Shown in pieces: positions 22,201 through 31,120 of a stretch of DNA of 64,000 nt (positions within the stretch are counted from its first letter, which is position 1; every line of letters starts with the position of its first letter). Both the position numbers and the translations under genes were made by a program. The DNA is taken from contig OW121741.1 of assembly GCA_933228675.1 (NCBI GenBank), positions 120,800,418 to 120,864,417 of the forward strand. Direction: 5' to 3'. Origin of the DNA: Stomorhina lunata. Its lineage: Eukaryota; Arthropoda; Insecta; Diptera; Rhiniidae. Below the pieces are notes generated by a model. That model made no database searches and was not told where the DNA came from. It saw nothing but the letters and a program-made list of their open reading frames with translations.

Positions 22201-25200
22201 AAATTGTCTATTACTATATGTATGATTCGAAGTTTTTGGAAATTCGAAAATAACTGAAATGTTTTTATGAATTCAAAATATTACCAAAAATTCTATCAAT
22301 TTCAAAATTAAATTGTACAAATTAGAATATTTATGAAGTCAAAAAATTTTAAATATTTTCTTTAACATTGTATTAATTCAAAATTTTCTTATCACTTTCC
22401 TAGTCATTATAACACAATTATGCCTTTAATTATTACTAATAAATTGAACATTTAATTAACTTTTAAATAATCATAATCATATTTTTTATGAAAGTCTCCC
22501 TCCTTTCAAATGAAGACAAGAAAAAAATGTTTTTCAAACATCGAACAGAAGGAAAATATTTATATTATCAAATGAACTTTATTATTTTTTATTTTATTAT
22601 TATTGCTCAAATGTTACGTAAAAATAAAATGATGGCATAAATATGTAGTATAATATTAAGGGAGGAATTTTAATGATGATTTTGAGCCACGCGAGTTCAT
22701 AAAAAAAATTACAATATTGTATAGACAGAAATGGGTACTTATATGCAGATACGAGTAGATTAGGTTTGTTTCTATAATGACAGCAAAATCGGATATGGTA
22801 AGGGAATTTCTTTTCGAAATTACTTTAAAACATGAACACCATGAACATAATGATGGTACTTTCTTTGTCTTTTTCAGTTGGGAAAATTTAATACCAGACA
22901 TAGATGTGTAATTAGGTGGATTTTGAGTTTTCCTATTATGGATATTAGCTAAATTTCGAAGAAAAAAGTAATTTTGTCTCCTTATCTGTTTAAGGCAGAT
23001 TTTTTTTTTGTATTTAAACAAAGGAACTAGGAAGTTTTAAGCTGAAACTACTATTTATACCATGATATTATTTATAAAATAGGCTTTAACTGTTTCGGGA
23101 CAAACCTGTCCAAGAGCAACAAATAACATTTGTTTATGTTGGCAAAGCGAAAGAAGTCGTGCTTAACACTTCTATTAGAAATTAAGCTCTTGCAGTTCAA
23201 TGCTCTAATACTTTTGTGCATAGAACCAAAGCTTATGATGAAGTCTTAAAAAGTTCGGAAAGTTACAGATCCCAATTTGCAGTTACACAAAAGAAATTTG
23301 TATAACGGGGTGTCTCATCAGACACGAAAAACAGAAAATGGTAATTTATTTTTTCTGTCCGAACTTGACGTCACGTCCCAGAACTAGAACTAGCAAAAAT
23401 TTGTATTTTAAAAATGTTTACTAGAAATAATAGGATTTGGTTAGTTTATGAAGGTGGCTAATGACTAAGTCAGCGTCACTTGGGTTCTAAAGTGGTCTCT
23501 TTGTGATACCAAAAAGGAATAGATAAGGGATAGATAAGAAAAGAAACTCTAATGTTGTTGTTGTTGTAACAGCTAAAGCTTATGATAATGATCTAAAAAG
23601 TTCGGAAAGTTACAGATCACAATTTGCATTTATAACAAAAGAAACTAAATATTTTTGTCATTAGACACGATAAACACCGAAATTTATATAACGGGGTGCC
23701 TGTATTGGTCTCATCAAACACAATGAACACAGAAATTTGTATAACGGGGTGCTTGCAAAAACGGTTTTCATAGTTTCATAGTCAACACAGAGTGACTTCA
23801 TTTTTTTGTCCGAACTTGACGTCACGTCCCAGAACTAGAACAAGTAAAAATTTGTTTTTAAAAATAGAAATAATAGGTTTTGATAGTTTATGCATGTGAC
23901 TAATGACTAAGTCAGCGTCACTTGGATTCTAAAGTGATACCAGAAAGGGATAGATAAGAAAAGAAACATTTCTAGACTTCTAATGTTGTTGTTATAACAT
24001 TTACAATTTTCTTTTATGTGGGATATGTTAGGAGGTCAAGGCCAAGAAATTGTGCTACTTCAACTGGATGAATCCACAAATCCTTAGGACTAAGTGAAGT
24101 AGGGTTGGCGGTACAGTTGAAAATGTGAGGGGTATCATGAGGACCCTGACCACAAGCTGGGCATATGTAAGGGACGGCACGGTCTATGCGGGACTGTAGA
24201 TACAAAAACGAATATCTCTGTAATATATTTTCTGGTATTTAAGCCACTTGGTCTTGACCGATATCTCGGCCTCAAGAATACTACAAAAATCAGAAAGCTT
24301 AAAACAGATTTCCTTTCCTAACAAAGGACTTGGATCGTCCGTGTATTTCTCCAGAAAACCATCATCATCAGAGGATCTCCAGATATAACCACAGTAATGG
24401 ATTTCTCCTGTAGGAAAGCTTATAGTTTTTATAGTTTTCTACAGAAAAATTGGCGATCGCTATAGTTTTCTATAGAAAAATTTCTTAAGAAAAGTTGGAG
24501 ATCGCTTTATTTTTCTATAAAAAAAAGTTGGCGATCGCTATAGTTTTCTATAGAAAAGTTGGCGATTGCTATAGTTTTCTATAGAAAAGTTGGCGATCGC
24601 TATAGTTTTCTATAGAAAAGTTGGAGATCGCTATAGTTTTCTATAGAAAAGTTGGCAATCGCTATAGTTTTCTATAAAATAGTTGGCGATCGATATAGTT
24701 TTCTATAGAAAAGTTCGCGATCGCTATAGTTTTCTATAGAAAAGTTGGCGATCGCTATAGTTTTCTAAAGAAAAGTTGGCGATCGCTATAGTTTTCTATA
24801 GAAAAGTTGGCGATCGCTATAGTTTTCTATAGAAAAGTTGGCGATCGCTATAGTTTTCTATAGAAAAGTTGGCGATCGCTATAGTTTTCTATAGAAAAGT
24901 TGGCGATCGCTATAGTTTTCTATAAAAAAGTTGGCGATCGCTATAGTTTTCTATAGAAAAGTTGGCGATCGCTATAGTTTTCTATAGAAAAGTTGACGAT
25001 CGCTTCAGTTTTCTTTAGAAATGTTGGCGATCGCTTTGATTAAATTGAGATGTAAAAAAAAGATAGTGGATATGAAGAAATCCACTGCCAGGCAATTAAA
25101 AACGCTTCATCGATGTAATATATATAAAGAACTATTTCCATTAGCAGTGACAGGGTATTAAGAAATTTGCGTATCGCCGGTTTAATATGAAAACCTTCTA

Positions 25201-28200
25201 AGTCCACTTTTAAAGTAAATTGAGATTTTGATGTCATGTGGTAGAAAAACATACGCCCCGTCGACCAGCATGTCAGTTTTCTTTAATTGGAGTCTTGAAG
25301 TGTGTGAAAAAGTTTGTAAGAAAAACTGCTAAATCTATTAATAGAAAATTTGTAAGTAAACTACTAAGTCCAGTACATTTTTGTTTTTGAAAACATCCAT
25401 TTTTCAATGTAACTAACTAGGGACTGGAGTGCAGTCCAAGAGATTGACCTTGAAAGAAGAATGAAAATTACATTTTTGTGAAATTTAACTAAAAATTTTC
25501 TAGAAAAGTTGCTAAATTTTAGATACACAATTTTGAAAAAAAAATTTAGAATTTAAACATGGTACTTGCTTCAACAATACCTAAATGTTAAAAGTACTTT
25601 TCATCACTGCTTATACATATTGAACAATGATATAAAACACACTCTATTTTCATAACAAATTCTATAATGATCAACTTCTTAAGTACTAAACTGAAGTGTT
25701 GATTAAGATGAAGAAAAATAAAAATTCCAAAATAATATACAATATCTGAACACATACAATTTCGAACACAAATGGAGCATTGAACAATTTATTTGTTCCA
25801 CAACACAAGGGGACAAAAAGCACACATACACACACACACACACATAAATGTGAAAGTATAAAAGACATTATTATTTAGGGGCGGGCATAAAAAAGTGGGA
25901 AGTTTAAAATAATTTCACATAACACTTAGAAAATGGGGGGTTTTTGAACGAACAAGTGATTTCAAATAAACTTTTGAATAGCAACATAAAAAAGAAGATT
26001 GGTATAAAAATAATATGTAATATGAAAGAAGAAAACAAAAACTTTCAACAAAAAAAAAATAAAATAAAGAACAAACTGAAATTGCTACTTAAGTAATAAA
26101 TATTTATATAAAAATCAAATAAGCAATACAATAGAATATAAAAAAATAATAGGAAAGCTTTGGCTAAATAAGGGGGGAAAATAAAAAAACAAGAAAAACA
26201 TTTTTGGATTAGTAGAAGGGTTTTTTTTGGTAATTGAAGAATATAATATTTGGTATGTAAAATATAGAATTTCAATTTAAGAACTTACCTATCAAATAAT
26301 GATGGTTTCTCTTTTTTTACATAATTACTGGGCACATAACCGGATTGATTACGATTATTTTGTACACGCCACCAATGTTTGGAATCATCTAATAGTAAGT
26401 AACGATCATTTTTTCGTAAATCCAATTCTTGGGCTCCCTGAGCAGCATAATCGTATTTGGCTACAACGTAGCAAACATCTTCTTGTGATTTTCCTAGCGT
26501 AGAGTTAAGGGAAAAGAAAATTTATTAAAAACCCAAAAGAAAATTTGATAATAAAAATTTAATATTAAAGGTGTTCCAGTACTTTAAATACAGAAACTGC
26601 AAATTGAACAAATTATAAAAAGTACAGGAACATACCTTATGTGAGCATGAATTTGATATGAAAATTTTCACTTCAGTAACTTAAAAGGTATTTGAATAAA
26701 TTATTCAAAATACCAAGAAAGTGCAAAAGTGAAATATTGCAAATTTTACTAGAATTTGTAAAAAATTAATAATGACAAAATTTCATCCAAAAATTTTAAA
26801 ATTTTGAATATGTTAAATTGTCAAATATTAAATTGAAAATATGGAAAATTGCAAAATGGTAAAAATGCAGTAATGAAACAAGTAAAGAATTAATTTTTTT
26901 AAGTTTTACAATTTTATGTGTTTAGAAATAGATAAAAAAAAATGCAATATTGCAAAATTTTACAAACAAAATTTAAATTTTTTGCAAAAGTGCTAACAAG
27001 ATTAAAGCATTGAAAAATTTAAAAAATTTACAACAATTTTAAATTTTATCAAAAACTTAAAAAATTGCAATATTTTGATTTATATAGTATATCGTGGCAT
27101 TTGTAAATCGGTATAGAAAATGAAAAATTTACTATATAATGAAGTAAACATAACTATTTGTAACAGTTTGAGAAATGGGCTTGTTATAGCAAATGAAAAA
27201 ATTTATATAGTTAAAAAGGCAGCCCCAGAGCATTAGCCATACCGATTTGCAAATTCTATGATGCTAGATCATTTGCAAAGGATTGTGAACAGGTCTATTA
27301 TTTCCCAGTTCACAATCGTTTACAAATGTTCTAATATCGTGGCATTTGTGAATCGGTATAGCAAATAAAAAATTTGTTATAGAAATCATATAGAGAATAT
27401 GTCATTTAATATACCGATTTGGAAATGCTAGGGCAGCATATTTGCAATGGATTGTGATAGATTATTTAAAAATTTGTTTTATTAGAAATATTGAAAAATT
27501 GTTATAATTTATAGAAACTTTTGTATAGACAATTTTTTATATAGAAAATTTTCTCAAAAAATAACAAAATTTTCTTAAAAAATTTTTTTATGTAGAAAAA
27601 TTTCTATAAAAAAAATTTAATATAAACAAATTTCAATAAAAAAATTTGTACTGAAATATTTTTATAGAAAAGTTTTTTGTTTAAGAAAAATTTCTTTAGA
27701 AAATTTTTTATATAAAAAATTTTGTATACAAAATTTTTTATGTAGAAAATTGTTTGTATAAAAATATTTCTATAAAAAAATTTTATATAGAAAAATTTCT
27801 ATAAAAAAATTTTATATAGAAAAATTTTCGTATAGAAAATTTTCTATAGAAAAATTTTTATATAGAAAATTTTCTATAGAAAATTTTTTATATTGAAAAT
27901 TTTCTATAGGAACTTTTAGTATAGAAATTTTTTTATAGAAAAATTTAGAAAATTTCTATAGAAAATTTTTTATTTAAAAAAATTTCTATGGAAAATTTTT
28001 TATTTAAAAAAATTTCTATAGAAAATTTTTATATAGAAAAATTTCTATAGAAAATTTTTGTATATAGAAAATTTTTTATATGAAAATTTTCTATGGAAAA
28101 TTTTTTATAAGAAATTTTTATACAGAACATTTTCAAAAGAAAATTTTTTATATAGAAAATTTTCTGTAGAAAATTTTTATAGAAAATTTTCTATAGAAAA

Positions 28201-30291
28201 TTTTTTATATTGAAAATTTACTATAGGAACTTTTAGTATAGAAAATTTTTTATAGAAAAATTTAGAAAATTTTCTATAGAAAATTTTTTATTTAAAAAAA
28301 TTTCTATGGAAAATTTTTTATTTAAAAAAATTTCTATAGAAAATTTTTATATAGAAAAATTTCTATAGAAAATTTTTGTATATAGAAAATTTTCTATAGA
28401 AAATTTTTTATATGAAAATTTTCTATGGAAAATTTTTTATAAGAAATTTTTATACCGAAAATTTTCAAAAGAAAATTTTTTATATACAAAATTTTCTGTA
28501 CAAAATTTTTATATAGAAAAATTTCAACAGAAAATTTTGTATGTAGAAAATTTTCTATAGAAAATTTTTTATATAGAAAACTTTCTTTAAAAAATTTTTA
28601 TATAGAAAATTTTCTTTAAAAAATTTTTTATATAGAAAAATTTCAGTAAAAAAAATTTTAATATAAACAAACTTCAATAGAAAATTTAATATTGAAATAT
28701 TTGTATAGAAAAGTTTTTTTAAGAAAAACTTCTATAGAAATTTTTTATAGATAATTTTTTATACAAAAATTTTGTATACAAAAATTTTGTATACAAATTT
28801 TTTTATGTAGAAAATTTTTGATATAGAAAATTTTCTATAGAAATTTTTTATATAGAAAATTTTCTATACAAAATTTTTTATATAGAAAATTTTCTATACA
28901 AAATTTTTTATGTAGACAAATTTTTGTATAGAATTATTTCCATAAAAACTTTTTATACAGAAAAATTTATATAAAAAAAATGTGTATAGAATAATTTCTA
29001 TAGAAAATTTTCTATATAAAAAATTTTCTATAGAAAATTTTTTGTATAGAATTTTTTATATTGAACATTTTCTATAGAAAATTTTTTATATTGAAAATTT
29101 TCTATAGAAAATGTTTTATATTAAAATATTTTTATAGAAAATTTTTTATATTGAAAATTTTCTATAGAAAATATTCTATTATAAAAATTTTTATAGAAAA
29201 TTTTTTATATAGAAAAATTTATATAAAAAATTTTTTATATTGAAAATTTTCTAAAGAAAATGTTTTATATAGAAAATTTTCTAAAGAAAATGTTTTATAT
29301 AGAAAATTTTCTATACAAAATTTTTGATATAGAAAATTTTCTATAGAAAAATTTTTATATAGAAAATTTTCTATAAAAAATTTTATACATAAAAAATTTT
29401 ATACATAAAAAATTTTCTATAAAAAATTTTTTATATAGAAAATTTTCTATAAAAGATTTTTTACATAATTTGTATAGAAAAATTTCCATACAATAATTTA
29501 TATTTTGATAGTTAATTGTTATATAGAAAAATTCCTATAAAAATTTTTGTATACAAAAATTTCTATAGAAAATTTTTATAAAGAAACATTTTTATAAAGA
29601 AAAATTTTTATAGCAAATTTAAAAAAAATTCTATAGGAAATTTTTATATACAAAAATTTCTATACAAAATTTTTTTATAGAAAAATTTCTATAGGAAATT
29701 CCATTCGAAATAGTTAAATGCAATAAAGAAAAATTGCAAAATTTTTTCTAGAAAAACTAACGAAATGCAATATTTCAAGATGTATGTAAAAATAGTAATA
29801 AATTGCAAAATTTTTTCAAATCAAATTCAAGAACTCACTAAAAATAAAAAAAAAATAATAAAAACCTTACCGTGCTTCATATTGCCCGCCATTGATTGTT
29901 GACCACCACAACTGGAATTGCCGCTGCTGCTGCCAGCACTATAATCGCCACTATTAGAAGTTGTTACTTGACTAAAGGTGACGCTTTTATGTTGAGCACT
30001 ACAGGAGGAAGCTGTCGATAGATTGCGTTGATGCTGTGGTGGCTGTGGATAACGCGTTTGATGAGCTGGCGAAGCTGGTGTTGTTGGATATGAACCCTGT
30101 GGATGATAGTGAGAGCCCACAACTATATGTTGCTGCTGTTGTTGTTGCTGTTGATAGTTTTGATGTGGCAGTGGCTGTGGTTGTTGATGATGATGTAAAT
30201 GATGGCTGTTGTTGTGATGTGTATTATTTTGTGTTGTTGTTGTTGAGGGTTCGGGGATATTACGCGCAAATCGTTGAGGATATTCCAACAT
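19006..30291 (-). CDS. dock: Dock/Nck-type SH3-SH3-SH3-SH2 adaptor, whole gene (5 exons)
   Basis: Cytoplasmic adaptor without catalytic activity. In the Nck family the SH2 domain binds phosphotyrosine on receptors, and the SH3 domains recruit proline-rich partners such as Pak to remodel actin; fly Dock acts in photoreceptor axon guidance and myoblast fusion. The coding sequence is join(30291-29871, 26493-26289, 20183-19838, 19767-19300, 19215-19006) on the minus strand, 1650 nt, 549 residues. SH3-1 lies at about 149-200, SH3-2 at 252-301, SH3-3 at 323-379 and SH2 at 449-542, each with its diagnostic motifs. All four introns have GT/AG ends and the phases agree (1, 2, 0, 0). An internal ATG (29892) beginning MAGNMKHG would give 416 residues. 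From memory, Drosophila has Dock forms of about 410 and 548 residues, which fits both starts. The order of domains and the near identity to fly Dock make the identification secure. Confidence 0.96.
19216..19299 (-). other. dock: dock intron 4 (84 bp)
   Basis: Minimal-size fly intron with donor GTAAGT and acceptor TATAG, T-rich before the acceptor. It removes an in-frame read-through that would otherwise end in KCFIE*. Joining restores an SH2 domain without gap, at SETN-MGDYS. Confidence 0.93.
19300..19767 (-). CDS. dock: dock exon 4: third SH3, Gly-rich linker, N-terminal half of SH2
   Basis: 468 bp, 156 codons, residues 325-480. The acceptor is CTTAATTTAG| at 19768 and the donor is ACTAAT|GTAAGT at 19299, both phase 0. 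The exon starts with the valine of VALYSF; the GTG is not an initiation codon. SH3-3 shows [18 protein letters not shown] and GLVPRNYL. An Asn/Gly/Ala-rich spacer, residues 389-421, contains runs of four to five glycines, and [10 protein letters not shown] precedes the SH2. The SH2 domain opens with SWYYGAITR and holds GDFLIRDSE, where Arg475 is the phosphotyrosine-binding arginine. Intron 4 splits the SH2 after SETN. Confidence 0.96.
19768..19837 (-). other. dock: dock intron 3 (70 bp)
   Basis: Donor GTAAGT, pyrimidine tract of about ten T before CTTAATTTAG. Phase 0, inside the first beta strand of SH3-3 (DIV-VALYSF). Confidence 0.93.
19838..20183 (-). CDS. dock: dock exon 3: basic linker and second SH3 domain
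   Basis: 346 bp. One base (C) completes Ser209, then 115 codons. The acceptor is TTTGTATTTCAG| at 20184 and the donor is GTG|GTAAGT at 19837, phase 0. The exon starts with a lysine-rich linker ([12 protein letters not shown]) and a proline-containing stretch ([10 protein letters not shown]). SH3-2 follows at residues 252-301, with [15 protein letters not shown], the tryptophan pair in DGWWRG and GWFPSNYT. The end, ENVLDIV, already belongs to the first strand of SH3-3, so intron 3 cuts that domain near its start. Confidence 0.96.
20400..22150. repeat. TTCGATA tandem array in dock intron 2 (25-bp, then 31-bp unit)
   Basis: From about 20440 to 21300 the period is 25 bp (CGATATTTTTCTATAGAAAAATTTT split across unit borders). 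From about 21300 to 22000 it becomes 31 bp by insertion of six bases (CGATAAAAATATTTTTC). The central copies (21000-21240) are nearly identical, the edges diverged, as expected if unequal exchange keeps the centre uniform. No coding sequence. Confidence 0.93.
22151..23085. other. Non-repetitive intronic sequence
   Basis: AT-rich, no repeat. The minus-strand frame at 22656-23021 (121 codons) has no recognisable domain and no splice relationship with dock; treated as chance. Confidence 0.5.
23086..23575 (+). pseudogene. Relic of a DD37E transposase, copy A
   Basis: Nucleotide similarity to the intact element at 49954-51249. GGCAAAGCGAAAGAAGTCG near 23140 corresponds to GGCAAAAGAAGTCGAGCG at 50307. 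TTAACACTTCTATTAGAAA corresponds to CTAACACTTCTTTAAGAAA. CATAGAACCAAAGCTTATG near 23220 corresponds to CATAGAGTCAAAGCTTATG at 50399. Heavily mutated with large deletions and followed by sequence (GACGTCACGTCCCAGAACTAG) duplicated in copy B. Confidence 0.75.
23576..23990 (+). pseudogene. Relic of a DD37E transposase, copy B (tandem duplicate)
   Basis: Starts with the same AAAGCTTATGAT...AAAAAGTTCGGAAAGTTACAGATC as 23228, a shift of about 347 bp. It retains CACAATGAACACAGAAATTTGTATAA and GTGCTTGCAAAAACGG, matching 50732-50777, and CACAGAGTGACTTCATTTTTTTG, matching 50799-50820. Ends TAATGTTGTTGTTATAAC, parallel to TAATGTTGTTGTTGTTGTAACAG at the end of copy A. Confidence 0.75.
24014..24412 (-). 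pseudogene. Non-LTR retrotransposon ORF2 C-terminus (RNase H end and zinc-finger tail)
   Basis: On the minus strand a frame reading [19 protein letters not shown] and [12 protein letters not shown] resembles the first strands of the RNase H domain of R1/LOA/I-type non-LTR elements (TDGS and the EAE acidic residue). After a frameshift, 24205-24014 reads [19 protein letters not shown] and [15 protein letters not shown], the Cys-Cys-His-Cys motif and tail typical of their C-termini. Most of RNase H and all of the reverse transcriptase are missing. A 5'-truncated, mutated insertion. Confidence 0.8.
24415..25035. repeat. 31-bp array containing GGCGATCGC in dock intron 2
   Basis: About 20 copies of a 31-bp unit made of TTGGCGATCGC, TATAGTTTTC and TATAGAAAAG. 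Copies are nearly identical in the middle, with decayed edges. Each full unit has the 8-bp palindrome GCGATCGC, a strikingly G+C-rich island in an 80% A+T background. It abuts the non-LTR relic. Confidence 0.95.
25036..26288. other. Intronic sequence with CA microsatellite
   Basis: A (CA)n run lies at 25821-25844. The minus-strand frame at 25040-25252 has slightly higher G+C and could be transposon debris, but no family was recognised. The rest is AT-rich without repeats. Confidence 0.5.
25821..25844. repeat. (CA)n microsatellite in dock intron 2
   Basis: CACACATACACACACACACA followed by CACA, with one interruption. Confidence 0.9.
26289..26493 (-). CDS. dock: dock exon 2: first SH3 domain
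   Basis: 205 bp, beginning with GA that completes Gly141 and ending with AG, the first two bases of Ser209. The acceptor is CTACGCTAG| at 26494 and the donor is |GTAAGTTC at 26288. The peptide begins [10 protein letters not shown] and carries the SH3 signatures: AKYDY (ALYDY motif), the ELDL acidic RT-loop end, the tryptophan pair in HWWRV, and GYVPSNYV with the conserved Pro and Tyr of the ligand groove. It ends EKPSLFDS, leading into a basic linker. Flanked by the two large repeat-filled introns. Confidence 0.96.
26494..27085. other. AT-rich intronic sequence, nothing recognised
   Basis: TTTGCAAAA-type AT-rich sequence next to the exon 2 acceptor; no repeat unit or coding signal seen. Confidence 0.5.
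27086..27460. repeat. Palindromic family P, copies 5 and 6 in dock intron 1
   Basis: Two consecutive palindromes. The first runs from ATCGTGGCATTTGTAAATCGG to ATGCTAGATCATTTGCAAAGG and GATTGTGAACAGG. The second opens CCCAGTTCACAATCGTTTAC, repeats GTGGCATTTGTGAATCGGTA and closes with ATACCGATTTGGAAATGC and GCAATGGATTGTGA. Confidence 0.75.
27480..29700. repeat. CTATAGAAAATTTT array in dock intron 1
   Basis: Diverged copies of TTTTTTATATAGAAAA / TTTTCTATAGAAAA with a period around 28-31. A larger block is duplicated: GGAACTTTTAGTATAG at 27909 and again at 28226, and TATTTAAAAAAATTTCTATGG at 27971 and 28289, a shift of 317-318 bp. The plus-strand frame at 29061-29243 is read-through. Confidence 0.9.
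29871..30291 (-). CDS. dock: dock exon 1: low-complexity N-terminus and alternative start
   Basis: Encodes residues 1-140 plus the first base of Gly141. The chain is rich in His, Gln, Ser, Pro and Asn, with an eight-glutamine run and no folded domain. The first ATG (30291) follows an in-frame TAA about 20 bases upstream, so this is the furthest start unless a splice joins another exon. A second in-frame ATG at 29892 starts MAGNMKHG, which I remember as the start of short Drosophila Dock. The donor is G|GTAAGG at 29870, phase 1, and the split glycine codon is completed by exon 2. The reverse-strand ORF over this exon is a shadow. A long form is supported by the open frame of 133 codons, but whether it is translated cannot be read here. 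Confidence 0.88.
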
Positions 30292-31120
30292 TCCAAGAAA
30301 CTCCTCTAAAATTTATTTAGAGGAGAGCTTTTAAAGAAGTAAATACCACACACAGCTTTTATACAATCTGGGACGGGAGGAGAATGATGGAATGTATTTT
30401 TGAGTAGACAGTAAGAGTTGGAGGTGATCGTTTTTGTTCTCTTTTTATGATCTCAACAAAATCCTTTCACAGCTGCCTTTTTTTTGTTTTGTTATAATAA
30501 AGAAAATTTATTCTCTTAATTAGATCAAAGAGAGTTTTTTTAAGTCCTAATTTTTAAGATGATGAATGTAAGAGTCCCGGATGATTATGTTGAATCCAAT
30601 TGTCTACAATGATCGTCTAGGATTTGATGATGATGATGATGCCAATATGTTAACATTTCTAAAGTTGCAGTGAAGCAAAATCAAAAATGCAATTTTTAAT
30701 TTAAAGCAACCAAATGATAATGAAAAACGAGAAGATAGAAAAAAGAAACAGAAAAGACAAAAACAGAAGGTGAACATAAATCATAAGATCATACAAAAAA
30801 AGCTTAAATATTTATTTAGATAAAATGCTATTTTATTAAAAAGCCATTAAATGAAATCAATTTTGTTTTATGAAGTAATAAAAAGCAATTTAGATGAATT
30901 TTAGGTGTTTTTTAAAATATTATAATTTGAAATTTTTTTTAATTTTTTAAATATGAATAAATGTATGTGAATGATTTTATTGGGAAATATATTTAAAGCT
31001 AATTCTTATGCCCCTTTAACACTTGCATCATAGATTATTTTGATTTTTTAGTTGATTACGAAAATATATAAAATATTTAGATAAAAAACTATTTTTTAAA
31101 ATAAAAAAATTTGTTGATAG
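30292..31120 (-). other. Sequence upstream of dock exon 1
   Basis: Presumed 5' untranslated region and flank. An in-frame stop lies just above ATG 30291. A perfect 10-bp inverted repeat with a 5-base loop occupies 30301-30325. A TTTTAG acceptor-like site inside it (AG at 30307-30306) would allow an upstream noncoding exon. A TGA/ATG trinucleotide run lies at 30624-30642. No promoter could be identified. Confidence 0.4.
30301..30325 (-). promoter_or_regulatory. Perfect 10-bp hairpin just above the long-form dock start
   Basis: CTCCTCTAAA, five-base loop, TTTAGAGGAG. It ends ten bases before ATG 30291 and would sit in the 5' leader if that region is transcribed unspliced. A stable stem so near the start could reduce use of the first ATG in favour of 29892. 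The same bases contain TTTTAG, a possible 3' splice site that would remove most of the stem. Confidence 0.4.

Larger units (their letters stand above)
20184..26288 (-). other. dock: dock intron 2 (6.1 kb, repeat-filled)
   Basis: Phase 2 intron between SH3-1 and the SH3-1/2 linker. It holds two different tandem arrays (20.4-22.15 and 24.4-25.0 kb), a tandemly duplicated relic of a DD37E transposon and the tail of a non-LTR retrotransposon. No additional exon was recognised in it. Confidence 0.9.
26494..29870 (-). other. dock: dock intron 1 (3.4 kb, repeat-filled)
   Basis: Phase 1 intron between the low-complexity N-terminus and SH3-1. It contains two copies of a palindromic element (27.1-27.46 kb) and a 2.2-kb CTATAG-type tandem array (27.5-29.7 kb). 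The short stretches next to the splice sites are plain AT-rich sequence. Confidence 0.9.

Noticed and set aside
22656..23021. 121-codon minus-strand frame in dock intron 2
   Set aside because: No recognisable domain, composition like the intron, and no consistent splice link to dock exons.
12775..24600. Shared GGCGATCG between the mariner relics (12.8 and 15.67 kb) and the intron 2 array
   Set aside because: In the mariners it encodes the conserved TGDR motif; the match to the array is only eight bases and its flanks differ.
26299..26502. 67-codon plus-strand frame
   Set aside because: Antisense shadow of dock exon 2.
30036..30320. 94-codon plus-strand frame rich in Val and Asp
   Set aside because: Antisense shadow of dock exon 1 (CAG/CAT-rich codons read backwards).
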